In this document: positions 42,801 through 51,925 of the stretch, piece after piece
How the letters are laid out: each line of letters starts with the position of its first letter
How positions within the stretch are numbered: position 1 is the first letter of the stretch
From: MFD00082-c5 sp963697995
Lineage (GTDB): Bacteria > Chlamydiota > Chlamydiia > Chlamydiales > JAJFMB01
Length of the DNA: 64,000 nt
NCBI GenBank assembly: GCA_963697995.1
Contig: OY969110.1
Coordinates: forward strand, 1,798,001 to 1,862,000
Direction: 5' to 3'
Made by a program: the position numbers and the translations under genes
The notes under the pieces: model-generated
Told to the model about the DNA's origin: nothing
Database searches by the model: none
The model's input: the letters and a program-made list of their open reading frames with translations, nothing else

Positions 42801-43875
42801 TCAAAAAATGTTCCGTTAGACTCTCCCATTTTTTCTGCATAATCCCGAATTGCTAAAACCTCTTTACCAAGCTCATGTTTTTTCGTATGAGTTGACCCTT
42901 TAAGAGCCTGTTCGATTAACGATAAGGCGTAAGGTGCGGGAATCCCCCTTATTTTTGGCATCACTCAATAACGGTTCGAAAAAATTCTTATAATTATTAT
43001 TGATAGGGTTTGCTAAATTAGTTTGAACCATCGTTTTAAATTCTTCTAAAGAGTTTGTGAGATTAGTTAAGATATTTTTATCAATAAGTCTCTACAAGCA
43101 TCAAATTTACCCCATGAACATAAGCTGCTGCGGCACCAAGTTTTTGCTCCTCTTCCTCCTCTTTTGAAAGAAGCCTTTTCAAGGCATCTTGAAACACGCT
43201 GTAATCAAAAAACACTTTGGATGAAAAAAATTTTAAAAACCAGACTTGAACTTTTTCTGAAAAACCCCTGTTTTGTAGAATCACTACATTCTGTAAGCCT
43301 TTGCGCATATGGGCGATACAGCGCAAGACTTCAGCTTGATGAAGAAGCTCAGTTCTCTTCCCTTCGTCAATAGACAAAGCTCCCTTTTCATTCAACGACT
43401 GATAACAAATATCTTCGACCCAAGGCAAGTAGTGAGAGGAATCCTCCCTAAAACAACTATCCGCGATCTCTTTTACCAACACATCCATTTGAGGATTCTG
43501 AGTTGAAGCGATGATATTTTTAAATTTTTTCTCAATCACCTCTCCTAAAACTTCCATAAAAATCTTGGTTGTTGGTGCTTGGTTTCTATAGGCAGGATTC
43601 GTCAATTTTTCACTTGAATTCATAAGACTTCTTTTTAATTGGCGATAAGTATCAGAGTTTTTAAATCTTAAAAAATCAATTTTTAAAAACTGCCTTGAAA
43701 AAAAAGGCTCACTATTTTTCTTATAAACAAAAAACTCTCGCCCCCTTAAGGTAACATCTGACTTTACCGTTGAGACACTTCTTCCAAAAAGAGATGAGGT
43801 CTCATCCGATCTTGATCTGGGGCTTAAAGGAGCACTTTCAGCATCATGAGACGACTTAACACTCAGATTTTCCAT
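39859..43875 (-). pseudogene. Large gene (about 1,330 codons) broken by at least eight frameshifts
   Basis: From ATG 43875 (GAGG upstream) coding-like sequence continues on the minus strand to a stop at 39859, but the frame changes near 43090, 42965, 42700, twice near 42180-42200, 41700, 41390 and 40605. Each short frame runs straight into the next; joined across the shifts they read as one helical, Lys/Glu-rich protein. Near 41390 IFAGFLG continues as ASPDPRVRHALIL; near 40605 FDLSPLLL continues as CYEEWVDYK. In a tandem repeat two one-base deletions are directly visible against the intact copy. The N-terminus is Ser-rich (SPRSRSDETSS). No domain is secure. Likely a decayed host-interaction gene. 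Confidence 0.75.
42064..42203 (-). repeat. 81-bp tandem repeat inside the broken gene
   Basis: GAGAGGAGGAACTTGTGA begins at 42064 and again at 42145, followed by matching sequence through CGCTACTCGAT and CTTTATC. On the minus strand the unit encodes GDKESSSVLTETAD then TSSSS. The copy at 42145-42203 lacks one A in GAATCG and one G in ACTGAAACA compared with the other, each shifting the frame. Confidence 0.75.
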
Positions 43876-44037
43876 AGTTTATAGCCTCTTATTTTAAATA
43901 TATTATAAAATAGAGTTCGATATTGAGTAAAATTAATATTTTATTAAGGGTCGCCATTTTTCTTGACTCTTACTGTTGCTCTTTTTTAAAAAACATGATA
44001 AGATCTCAATTTCTTTTTAATTAGAGGCAAGGGTCTT

Positions 44038-45480
44038 ATGTTCCGTTTTTTTTGTATTAGCTTGATCTGCTTTTTCTCTCACAGTTTTGCAGGAGAGGAG
44101 AAACCCCCAGTCAAAGATGAGATCTTCGAGTCAAAAGGGCAAATAGGTGAGCTTCACTACAAAGTAAAATCGGGACAAATCACACTTCACAACAAAGAGG
44201 ATAAGGCTCAAGGACACATCTTTTTTGTCGCCTACACCAAAGAGGGGGAAGAAGCTCAAAATCGCCCTATTACATTCTGTTTTAATGGAGGCCCTGGCTC
44301 CTCATCTGTCTGGCTCCATTTGGGTACTTTTGGTCCCAAGAGGATCGACTTTAACAAGGAGGGGACAGAAGTTCTCTCTAATCGATTAATCGATAATGAG
44401 GAAACAATACTCGATCTAACTGATCTTGTCTTTATTGACCCCATCTCTTGCGGTTTCTCTAAAGTCGCAGCGGGTGAAGATCCGAAACAATACCACGGGG
44501 TCGACGAGGATATCAAATCAATTGGAGAGTTCATCCGCCTTTACCTTGCCAAAGAGCACAGGTTTTCCTCTCCTAAGTACTTAGCTGGGGAAAGTTATGG
44601 AACGACAAGAGCTGTGGGTCTTGCAGAACATCTTCTTTTAAACGATTTTATTCGAGTTGACGGGATTGTGTTGGTCTCAACAGTCCTCAATTTCCAAACA
44701 ATTAGCGACAAAATGGGAGGAAACGACTTACCCTACCCTCTTTTTCTTCCCACTTTTGCAGCAGCTTCGTGGCATCACAAAAAACTTCCCGCCGCGACTC
44801 AAAATCAGAACTTAAAAGCTTTACTTAAGTCGGCAGAAACATTTGCTCTAACCGACTATACTTTAGCCTTAACAGAGGGAGATCGCCTCTCACCTGATAA
44901 AAAGAAACAAATCGCTAAAAAACTGCACAATTTCACTGGGTTAAGCGAGGAGCTTCTTCTTCAAGAAAACCTTCGCCCCGATTGGTACACCTACTGCAAC
45001 GAACTGACAAAGCGAGAGAACCGGATCGTCGGAAGGTTTGATGGCAGAATCCTTGGGACAACGACAAAAAACGACAAGTACCAAGACCCGAGTCTTTTTG
45101 CAATCTCGGGAGGGTTTTCTGATGCGATCAACCACTACTTAAGAGCTGATCTCAAATGGGAAAAGAAAGAGCCATACCATATATTAAACGACGTCTTTCC
45201 TTGGAATTATGGCCAGGCGAAAAACCAATACCTCAACATGTCGCAGGCGTTAATTACAACCCTTAACAAAAACCCAAAAACTAAAGTTTTTGTAGGCAGC
45301 GGCTTATTTGACTTAGCAACTCCTTACTTTTCAGTGGATTATACACTAAACCATTTGGGATTAGAGCCAGAGGATATGAACAGGATCATCCAGAAATATT
45401 ACCCAGCGGGCCATATGTTTTACACAAACGAGGAAGCAAGAAAAAATTTCAAAAAAGATCTTATCGAATTTTACAAATAA
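44038..45480 (+). CDS. Exported S10-family serine carboxypeptidase-like protein
   Basis: The 480-residue protein has a signal peptide (MFRFFCISLICFFSHSFA, residues 1-18). Family S10 marks: FCFNGGPGSSSVWLHLGTFGP (about 79-98) for the oxyanion region, the nucleophile GESYGTTRAV (Ser about 187), the Asp in VGSGLFDLATPYF (about 428) and the His in YYPAGHMFYT (about 465). The full triad is therefore intact. S10 enzymes remove C-terminal residues at acidic pH; bacterial forms are periplasmic or secreted. It starts a run of three exported hydrolase genes with the caspase-like and CPAF-like genes. Confidence 0.88.
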   Translation: MFRFFCISLICFFSHSFAGEEKPPVKDEIFESKGQIGELHYKVKSGQITLHNKEDKAQGHIFFVAYTKEGEEAQNRPITFCFNGGPGSSSVWLHLGTFGPKRIDFNKEGTEVLSNRLIDNEETILDLTDLVFIDPISCGFSKVAAGEDPKQYHGVDEDIKSIGEFIRLYLAKEHRFSSPKYLAGESYGTTRAVGLAEHLLLNDFIRVDGIVLVSTVLNFQTISDKMGGNDLPYPLFLPTFAAASWHHKKLPAATQNQNLKALLKSAETFALTDYTLALTEGDRLSPDKKKQIAKKLHNFTGLSEELLLQENLRPDWYTYCNELTKRENRIVGRFDGRILGTTTKNDKYQDPSLFAISGGFSDAINHYLRADLKWEKKEPYHILNDVFPWNYGQAKNQYLNMSQALITTLNKNPKTKVFVGSGLFDLATPYFSVDYTLNHLGLEPEDMNRIIQKYYPAGHMFYTNEEARKNFKKDLIEFYK

Positions 45481-45509
45481 GCTTTATATTTTCTTAACAT
45501 GAGTTTGTT

Positions 45510-46298
45510 ATGTTGAGTTTTTTTAAAGCAGATGGGTTCACAGTGAAATATTTACTTTTTTTGCTCCTTTTTGTAGCGCCTCTTTCGGCTCAAACATTTC
45601 ATGCGATCCTTATTGGCGACACGACAGATCTTTATGTAGGATCCTCTTCTCGAGAGGATCTTAAGCTTATCAATCAAAAATTGAATGAGATGATCGAAGA
45701 GCTCAACCTTCCCTTAAAAAAAACTCTTATCGTTGGAAAACTTGTCAATCCGAGCTTTATTCTCTCAAAAATTCAAGAACTAGAATTCGAAGAGGATGAC
45801 ATCGTCTTTTTTTACTTTTCAGGGCATGGGTTTAGAACAGAGACAAAAACATCGATTTGGCCAAATCTTCTCTGCTCGAATACAAGAGCGGCCTTTGACT
45901 TAAAAAATGTAATTGACATCATCGAAGAGAAAAATCCTCGATTAAAGTTATTTGTCACCGACGTGTGTAACAATATCCTTAAGGAGGAGAAAGCACCAAT
46001 GCTTATTTCTCATGCGCCTCTTATACGTTCCCTTTCAAAAACTAATGGAAATGTAAACCTCGCAAAGCTTTTTTTACACACAAGTGGAACAATTGTGGTG
46101 ACGAGCTCTCAAATTGGCGAGTTTGCGTATTGCACAAAAAGTGGTGGGTTCTTCACGAAATCGCTTATCACTTCGATTGAAAAAGCGGCCCTCTTAAACC
46201 AAGCGAGCTGGGAAGACGTACTTCAAAAGGCCTCAGAAGAGACGGAAAAAAGAACCGAAGGGTCGCAACACCCCGACTTTCTCATTTCAATCGAGTAA
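45510..46298 (+). CDS. Exported caspase-like (clan CD) cysteine peptidase
   Basis: The 262-residue protein (ATG 45510; GTG 45543 possible and gives a compact signal peptide) begins with KYLLFLLLFVAPLSAQ. The caspase-like fold shows FHAILIGDTTDLYVGSS, a phasing ISKIQ-type helix, the catalytic His in IVFFYFSGHGFR (about residue 110) and the catalytic Cys in LFVTDVCNNIL (about 152; bacterial metacaspases commonly have DSCHSG). Then TIVVTSSQIGEFAYC and GGFFTKSLI follow as in metacaspase folds. Specificity unknown: the Cys pocket lacks the acidic DxC spacing but keeps Asp before Cys. Overlaps the CPAF-like gene convergently by 12 bases. Confidence 0.8.
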   Translation: MLSFFKADGFTVKYLLFLLLFVAPLSAQTFHAILIGDTTDLYVGSSSREDLKLINQKLNEMIEELNLPLKKTLIVGKLVNPSFILSKIQELEFEEDDIVFFYFSGHGFRTETKTSIWPNLLCSNTRAAFDLKNVIDIIEEKNPRLKLFVTDVCNNILKEEKAPMLISHAPLIRSLSKTNGNVNLAKLFLHTSGTIVVTSSQIGEFAYCTKSGGFFTKSLITSIEKAALLNQASWEDVLQKASEETEKRTEGSQHPDFLISIE

Positions 46299-47996
46299 AG
46301 CGTCGTTAACAGCTTTAATATACCCTTCATACCCCGATTTAAGATCTTTAACAGTGATCTCATAAGGAATATCTGGCAAAACGCCTCCATTTTCAAGCAC
46401 TTCGCCAGTATCTCTATAGATGACGGAGCCTGTAAGGGAGTACTTGTCAACGCCGAAAAGACTTGTGTGCTCAAAAACTCTCACGTAACCTCCTGCTCCC
46501 GCTGTCCTTTTCCCAAAAATTTTAGCGCGATTGTTATCTTGTAAAATCGCTGGAAAAAGATCTGCACAGGAGAAGCAAAGCTCGTTTGTCAAAACTAAAA
46601 GAGGCTTAGTAAAGTGTCCTCTTGGATGAGGAGGAATCTCATTGATTCCCATAAGATAAAGAGGATCGGTTAACATCTCTCCCCTTTTCCAGGTATCGAT
46701 CACACTTTTTGAGTAATCGCTAATCGATTCGCGTGTTTTAGCTGTTATCGGAAACCCAAAATACTCTAAGGTAGCATCCCCCATAGGAAACAGCTCGTTC
46801 ACTTTTAGCTTTAAGGCCGCTTTATAAACCTCTTGCTGATTGATCGCCTCTTGTTGAACAAGTGGTTTTAAAGGGGTACCGGAAAGAGCAGAAAGTGTTG
46901 CGTAGCAAAACATCCCATTTCCCCCAGGATTGTTCGTGATATCGATCACAAGAGCATCCGCTTCTTCCTGAAAAAACTGAATCAAATTCAAGTACCGATC
47001 CATCCATGCTTTAACAAAAGCCTCATCGAGGTAAGTAAACGTTGGGATAACGATATACCCAATCTTTTTTTTCGCTGTCGGGTGTTGATAAAAGTAAGCG
47101 TAAATCCCTTCCGGGTCGCTCTTATTCGTTTCGAAAATGATCTCACCTAAAGGAGGCAAAAAGCTCTTTTTTCTCAAATCCTCAGCGGTGACATAAGGAA
47201 CTGTAAAATCCCTTGCAAAAGGGGAAGAGTAATCTTTTAGCAGGAAATTGTCTTGCAATGGATCTGATTTTAGGAACCGGCAAGTAACACTTTCTTTAAT
47301 GTAGAGCCAAGGAACCGTGTAAGTGGTTACAGAGCCATCCTTTTTCTTTACTTTAAGCTTTAAAACCCCTTGAGGACATTTTTGCGCATATTTACCTCTC
47401 CTTAAAAAAAGCATCCTTTCGGCAATTGCAAGTCCCGTAGCACTTTTGTCACTACCAAGCTCCTCCTCAATGAGCTCCTCAATAACTGCAGCTACATCCC
47501 GATCATTGATCTCAAGAAGCTCATCTCCCTCCTCAAACAAACTGATAGCCTGAACAACTAAAGGATTTGCAGCAATAGATGACATTAAAAAGGGAAGCTC
47601 CTCTTGAGTCGTTCCAGGAGGAATGTCGAAGAAAGGGGTAATAAAATACCGGTTTTCAGCTGATGTGACCCTTAATGGGAAATACGACATTTCAGTCGAA
47701 CAAAAAGAACATTTGGCGTGGTAATCCTTTAATTTATTAAAGAAATTTTTTACAACTTTTTGATACTCTTTAGCGTTTTTACAAGAAGCGATCTCTTCTT
47801 TTCCAGCCATATAAGCATCTTTTAAATTCCATCCAAAAAACGCCTCTTTCCATTCTTTAAGAGCGTACCTAAATGAAACGTTGTATCTGATCACATCAAA
47901 ATCGGTGCGCATCTGATTTTGAGTCTGTTCATTATCTGCAAAAAGTGCGCAAAAAAGAAAAGTAAAAAGAGCTAAAAATTGTTTAAAAAACTTCAT
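46287..47996 (-). CDS. CPAF-like S41-family secreted protease
   Basis: CPAF is a chlamydial secreted serine protease with an interrupted CTPase/TSP domain. This 569-residue protein (ATG 47996) has a signal peptide (FKQFLALFTFLFCALFA, residues 4-20), the catalytic-type His in KLKDYHAKCSF (about 93), a PDZ-like region around GDELLEINDRDV, the TSP core with ALVIDITNNPGGNGMF, the Ser-bearing ELCFSCADLFPAIL then RTAGAGGYVRVF, and the late VLENGGVLPD with the Glu. The residues correspond in order to the H-S-E triad known for CPAF (H105, S499, E558). Cys next to Ser is unusual. Starts earlier would run into the upstream gene; the 14-base overlap with it suggests coupling. Confidence 0.85.
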   Translation of the reverse strand: MKFFKQFLALFTFLFCALFADNEQTQNQMRTDFDVIRYNVSFRYALKEWKEAFFGWNLKDAYMAGKEEIASCKNAKEYQKVVKNFFNKLKDYHAKCSFCSTEMSYFPLRVTSAENRYFITPFFDIPPGTTQEELPFLMSSIAANPLVVQAISLFEEGDELLEINDRDVAAVIEELIEEELGSDKSATGLAIAERMLFLRRGKYAQKCPQGVLKLKVKKKDGSVTTYTVPWLYIKESVTCRFLKSDPLQDNFLLKDYSSPFARDFTVPYVTAEDLRKKSFLPPLGEIIFETNKSDPEGIYAYFYQHPTAKKKIGYIVIPTFTYLDEAFVKAWMDRYLNLIQFFQEEADALVIDITNNPGGNGMFCYATLSALSGTPLKPLVQQEAINQQEVYKAALKLKVNELFPMGDATLEYFGFPITAKTRESISDYSKSVIDTWKRGEMLTDPLYLMGINEIPPHPRGHFTKPLLVLTNELCFSCADLFPAILQDNNRAKIFGKRTAGAGGYVRVFEHTSLFGVDKYSLTGSVIYRDTGEVLENGGVLPDIPYEITVKDLKSGYEGYIKAVNDALLD

Positions 47997-48714
47997 GTTC
48001 CTCCAAAAACCGCCATTTTCCAAGGGGCAAATCTCCGAGTTGTACTCCTCCGATCCGCACCCGTTTTAACGATGTGACTTTTAAGCCGACCATTTCAAAG
48101 GCGCGTCTAATTTGTCTTTTGCGCCCCTCTTGCAAAGTGATAGCAATTAAATTCTCTTTCATCAAGAGAACTTTTGCTCGTTTTAAGGGTTTATCATCGA
48201 GGACAAGACCAAACCTGAGTTGATCCAAAGCTTGATTTGTCGCTTTTCCTTCAAAAAAGACTAAATACTCTTTTTCAATTCCGGCATTTTCCCCGATCAG
48301 TTTTTTAGCAACAACACCATCTTGTGTGAAAACAAGTAAACCTTTTGAATCGATATCTAACCTACCGCAAACAGAGAGTTTCTTTAAAAATGAAGGGTCA
48401 AACCGTTTCCCTCCTTTGACGAGGATTTGATTCTCTTCCGTGATCAGCTCTTTGGCTTCGACATACTCTTTTTCTGGCTGACACGAGACGAATCCCACTG
48501 GTTTATTCAAGATTAAAGTGACTTTTTCCTCTTGCTTAAGCTTCGCCATCGGACGAAGGGTGATCTCATCATTTGGAGAGCACTTCGATCCAAGTTCATA
48601 AATCAATTCCCCATTGACAAGCACCTGACCTGAGGCGATAAACCTATCTGCTTCACGCCTTGAGCAGATACCTCTCTCGGATAAAAGTTTTGAGATACGC
48701 ACTTTATTATCCAT
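47983..48714 (-). CDS. rRNA pseudouridine synthase (RsuA/RluB/RluF family)
   Basis: The 243-residue protein (ATG 48714) has an N-terminal S4 domain (RISKLLSERGICSRREADR, VLVNGE) and the RsuA-type catalytic domain: LNKPVGFVSCQPE, SVCGRLDIDSKGLLVFTQDG with the catalytic Asp (about residue 121), KEYLVFFEGKA and LQEGRKRQIRRAFEMVGLKV. It isomerises a uridine in rRNA; the exact target (RluF-type is my best guess from GRLDIDSKGLL) is not determined. Length is normal. It overlaps the CPAF-like gene by 14 bases. Confidence 0.88.
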   Translation of the reverse strand: MDNKVRISKLLSERGICSRREADRFIASGQVLVNGELIYELGSKCSPNDEITLRPMAKLKQEEKVTLILNKPVGFVSCQPEKEYVEAKELITEENQILVKGGKRFDPSFLKKLSVCGRLDIDSKGLLVFTQDGVVAKKLIGENAGIEKEYLVFFEGKATNQALDQLRFGLVLDDKPLKRAKVLLMKENLIAITLQEGRKRQIRRAFEMVGLKVTSLKRVRIGGVQLGDLPLGKWRFLEEHEVF

Positions 48715-48824
48715 TACAACCCAAAAAATAGTTTAAGAATATCGATTATATCACAGGCTCCATTAATAATCTTTACTTTTTTTTAAAAATCTCAACATTA
48801 CACTCTTGCAATTAAAGAAATTTT

Positions 48825-50099
48825 ATGAGATACTACCACAAAAAAATTTATTATATGTTTATTGATTTAACACCATTTCGCCACAAAAATTTTAGGCGCC
48901 TATTTTTAGGGCAATTGATCTCGGCATTTGGCACTCAAATGACAGCTGTGGTGATCCCTTTTCAAGTCTATTCTTTAACAGGCTCTTCCCTTTACACAGG
49001 TCTTATTAGCGGAGTTGAGTTTATTTTTATTTTTTTCTCAAGTCTTTTAGGAGGGGTATTAGCCGATAGGTTTGAGAAGCGCAAAATTCTGATCTATTCA
49101 GAAATTGCCTTAAGCGTTATCCCTTTAGGTCTTGCAGCTAACAGTCTTTTAGAGAGTCCCCATTTGAATGTGATTTTTTTCTTAGCAGCCCTCGCTTCAT
49201 TCTTTGGAGGGATTCACCGTCCCGCACTTGAGTCACTGACTCCAAGACTTGTGGGAGAAGACGAAATCGCCAAAATCAGTGCCCTCTCCCCTATGCGCCA
49301 TATATTAACGACCATCTTGAGTCCTATGATTGGGGGATTTGCGATGATTGCTGTGGGCCCCTTTTTAGCTTACCTCTTTGATGCCCTAACTTTTTTTATC
49401 TCACTTCTTTTCCTCTTACAGATTAACTACTCGCAAATAATAAATAACGAGATTCAAAAGAAGAAACTCTCAATTACGAGTGAAATCGCTGAAGGATTTA
49501 GTTATATCAAATCGAGAAAAGAGATCTTTGGAAGTTATATGAGCGACTTTATTGCGATGGTTTTTTGCAATCCCGTCGCGCTTTACCCTGCGTTAGCTAC
49601 AGTCTTTAATCAAGAGGAATCGATTGGGATGCTTTATGCCGCCCCCTCTTTTGGAGCGCTATTTATGACTCTAACCTCTCGTTGGACTCTAAAATGTAAG
49701 AGGTATGGGATATTTATTGTAAGTGCGGCAGCTCTTTGGTCAATCTCTATGCTTTTGACAGGGATTAGTCAGAGCTTTTTCTTTGTCTTGATAAGCCTTG
49801 TGTTTGCCGGTTTTTTTGATATGGTGAGCGGTGTTTTTAGAACAACGCTTTGGAACGAAACGATTCCAGAATCTATTCGAGGGCGAATTGCAGGATTTGA
49901 GATGTTAAGCTATATGAGCGGCCCCCTTCTTGGGAATGCTCTTTTGGGTTTTTTAGCCGACCAAGTGGGCATTCAAACAGCCCTTTTCTCAGGAGCTCTC
50001 TGTAGTTTAACTCTTCTGACTCTCTTTAACCTTGTTAACCCCTCCCTTTGGAAATACCAAAAAAACGAAAAAGCAGCCCCTTCAATGGTATCAACTTAA
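48825..50099 (+). CDS. MFS transporter, EntS-like
   Basis: A 424-residue polytopic protein with about 12 membrane spans. Residues 11-30 (MFIDLTPFRHKNFRRLFLGQ) and SAFGTQMTAVVIPFQVYSLTGSS resemble the enterobactin-exporter type of the major facilitator superfamily, and LGGVLADRFEKRKILI is the loop 2-3 motif. Further on, GGIHRPALESLTPRLV and NETIPESIRGRIAGFEML are also typical. Substrate not determined. The start may be ATG 48825 or 48855; AAAGAA precedes the first. The gene is monocistronic as far as visible. Confidence 0.85.
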   Translation: MRYYHKKIYYMFIDLTPFRHKNFRRLFLGQLISAFGTQMTAVVIPFQVYSLTGSSLYTGLISGVEFIFIFFSSLLGGVLADRFEKRKILIYSEIALSVIPLGLAANSLLESPHLNVIFFLAALASFFGGIHRPALESLTPRLVGEDEIAKISALSPMRHILTTILSPMIGGFAMIAVGPFLAYLFDALTFFISLLFLLQINYSQIINNEIQKKKLSITSEIAEGFSYIKSRKEIFGSYMSDFIAMVFCNPVALYPALATVFNQEESIGMLYAAPSFGALFMTLTSRWTLKCKRYGIFIVSAAALWSISMLLTGISQSFFFVLISLVFAGFFDMVSGVFRTTLWNETIPESIRGRIAGFEMLSYMSGPLLGNALLGFLADQVGIQTALFSGALCSLTLLTLFNLVNPSLWKYQKNEKAAPSMVST

Positions 50100-50285
50100 A
50101 GTCTGATAAAAAAACATCCAATAGCGTCAAACCTGGCATTCTGCCATTTAAGCTTAAAACCTACTATAGGTTTTATCTCTCGGTCCAAGACACTAACCAA
50201 AAAAAAGAGTATTTCTCAAATGCCGGATCTAACACCTTATTCTTAAAGGGATTCTAAAGTCGCTTTTTATCTTGATGCCACAAAG

Positions 50286-50903
50286 TTGTCTGTTGAATGG
50301 AATTTCAAAGGAGGTGTAATATTCAAAAGATTTGATAACTTCTTCAGGAGTTTTTTTTTGCACCTCGTAGATAAATTAAAAAGTGTTGAAACGATTGAAG
50401 GTTTTTGTACCCTTATCAATAAGGCTGAAGCTAGTATCGACTGGAACGGTAGACGTCTTGTTAAAGTCTCAGAATTTGAAGGTTCTGTCGAAATAAATCT
50501 AATTGCTCAAAAATTTTTGAATTTCCCCCATTTTACCGATATCGATGCGGACACTTCTTTATGCGATAGAATAGCGCTCTTCTTCACTTGGGAAAAAATT
50601 GAAAAACTGTTTTATTCAAGTGGAAAAAATACTCTCCTCTACCACTACGCTTTATCAGCATATGAAAACATCAAAGATTACACGACAAACTATTACCCTC
50701 CCATACGAATCATTTTGGGAGCCTCACCTTGGGGAAAAGAAGAGTTTATTTTTCAATTCACGCCAAGGGAATATCAACGTTTATGGCCCGTTACTCCACC
50801 TAAAAAAATCATTTTTTTAATGGAGAATGAACCCAATAGTCAACGCTTTATTGCAACCAAACAGATGATTCAAATATTGCTTCTCAATGATACATTAGAT
50901 TAA
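50286..50903 (+). CDS. Hypothetical protein, possibly 5'-truncated by a frameshift
   Basis: A 205-residue frame begins at TTG 50286 (no ATG). It is aromatic-rich (WNFKGGVIFKRFDNFFRSFF, LFFTWEKIEKLFY) and has no recognised motif. A different frame just upstream (about 50100-50257, ending FSNAGSNTLFLKGF) has similar composition. A one-base shift near 50258 would join them, giving a continuous KGF-KVAFYLDATKLSVEWNFKG sequence, so the gene may be a disrupted copy. No signal peptide in the retained part. Unknown function; intactness doubtful. Confidence 0.4.
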   Translation: MSVEWNFKGGVIFKRFDNFFRSFFLHLVDKLKSVETIEGFCTLINKAEASIDWNGRRLVKVSEFEGSVEINLIAQKFLNFPHFTDIDADTSLCDRIALFFTWEKIEKLFYSSGKNTLLYHYALSAYENIKDYTTNYYPPIRIILGASPWGKEEFIFQFTPREYQRLWPVTPPKKIIFLMENEPNSQRFIATKQMIQILLLNDTLD

Positions 50904-50980
50904 ATACTCCTCATCTTAAGAAAAGATTGGCGAAAATCATTTAAACCGTTATATTTTTTATATAAATTTTGGAGGAAAAC

Positions 50981-51838
50981 ATGAATCTTATATCAGTTAA
51001 ATATTTCATCTTATTATTAACATCTGTTCTCATCGGAACAATAACATCTTCTTTGGATGCAAGAACAACCTATACCACATCAATTCTATCCTTCAAAGAG
51101 GACCAAACAGCTCTTTTTAAAGCAATTAAAGATAAAAATTTAAAACAGATAAAATCCCTAATTAATTCAGGCTCCGATGTCAATGAAAAAGACGATTCTG
51201 GCTACACTCCATTAATGACTGCAATTAGTTTAGGAAACCTTAAAATAGTAAAACTATTAATTTCCAAAGGAGCTGAATTAGAAGATTACGACAATTTTGG
51301 AAACACCCCTTTAATGTATGCTTTATACGATTCAGAAGAAAAAGATTCTATCCTTGAATTTCTTCTCTCTTTAAATGTTAACACTGAACTCATGAATAAA
51401 GATGAACTGACACCTTTAATACTAGCGACATTAAATAATCACTGCAAATCAATGAAATTACTCATTGATTCAGGCGTTAACATTGAAACTAAAGGGAAAT
51501 CGGGACGAACAGCTTTAATGTCTGCAACTGACAACAACAATATTGAGCCGGCAAGACTACTTATAAAATCTGGAGCTAATTTAGAAACAAGAGATGACTG
51601 GAGCTTGACTCCTCTGATGTGGGCGGCATTTAAAAATGATGGCGCTATGATTAAGGTTCTACTAGAAGCAGGAGCTGACATTAATGCTTCTTTGCTTAAA
51701 ACGGTTCCCATTGCCTTAAAAAAAGACTGGACAGATTTTTTTCCTAAAACGGTCTATATTCCGAAGGGTTCTACAGCATTAGATATTGCCAAACTTTTTC
51801 AACAACGATTTGCCGAAAGCGCCCTAACAAAGAAATAA
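50981..51838 (+). CDS. Exported ankyrin-repeat protein
   Basis: ATG 50981 follows GGAGGAA by four bases. The 285-residue product has an N-terminal hydrophobic segment (YFILLLTSVLIGTITSSL, about residues 8-25), then five to six ankyrin repeats of 33 residues: DDSGYTPLMTAISLGNLKIV, DNFGNTPLMYALYDSEEKDS, DELTPLILATLNNHC, GKSGRTALMSATDNNNIEPA, and WSLTPLMWAAFKNDGAM, each followed by KLLIxxGAxIE-type helices. Ankyrin proteins are typical host-interaction proteins of intracellular bacteria. A periplasmic or secreted location is inferred; the hydrophobic start could be a signal peptide. Target unknown. Confidence 0.88.
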   Translation: MNLISVKYFILLLTSVLIGTITSSLDARTTYTTSILSFKEDQTALFKAIKDKNLKQIKSLINSGSDVNEKDDSGYTPLMTAISLGNLKIVKLLISKGAELEDYDNFGNTPLMYALYDSEEKDSILEFLLSLNVNTELMNKDELTPLILATLNNHCKSMKLLIDSGVNIETKGKSGRTALMSATDNNNIEPARLLIKSGANLETRDDWSLTPLMWAAFKNDGAMIKVLLEAGADINASLLKTVPIALKKDWTDFFPKTVYIPKGSTALDIAKLFQQRFAESALTKK

Positions 51839-51870
51839 AAAAAATAATCATTTAACTAAATGGCCCCTTG

Positions 51871-51899
51871 TTGACAATAATCACTAAAATATTTAATGG
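51871..51899 (+). promoter_or_regulatory. Candidate promoter for the porin gene
   Basis: TTGACA (51871-51876), 17 bases, TAATGG (51894-51899), 27 bases before ATG 51926, with AAGGAG as ribosome site. An 8-base inverted repeat CCTTGTTG (51866-51873) and CAACAAGG (51907-51914) brackets it. Confidence 0.5.
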
Positions 51900-51925
51900 T
51901 TTAAGGCAACAAGGAGACCCTCCAA

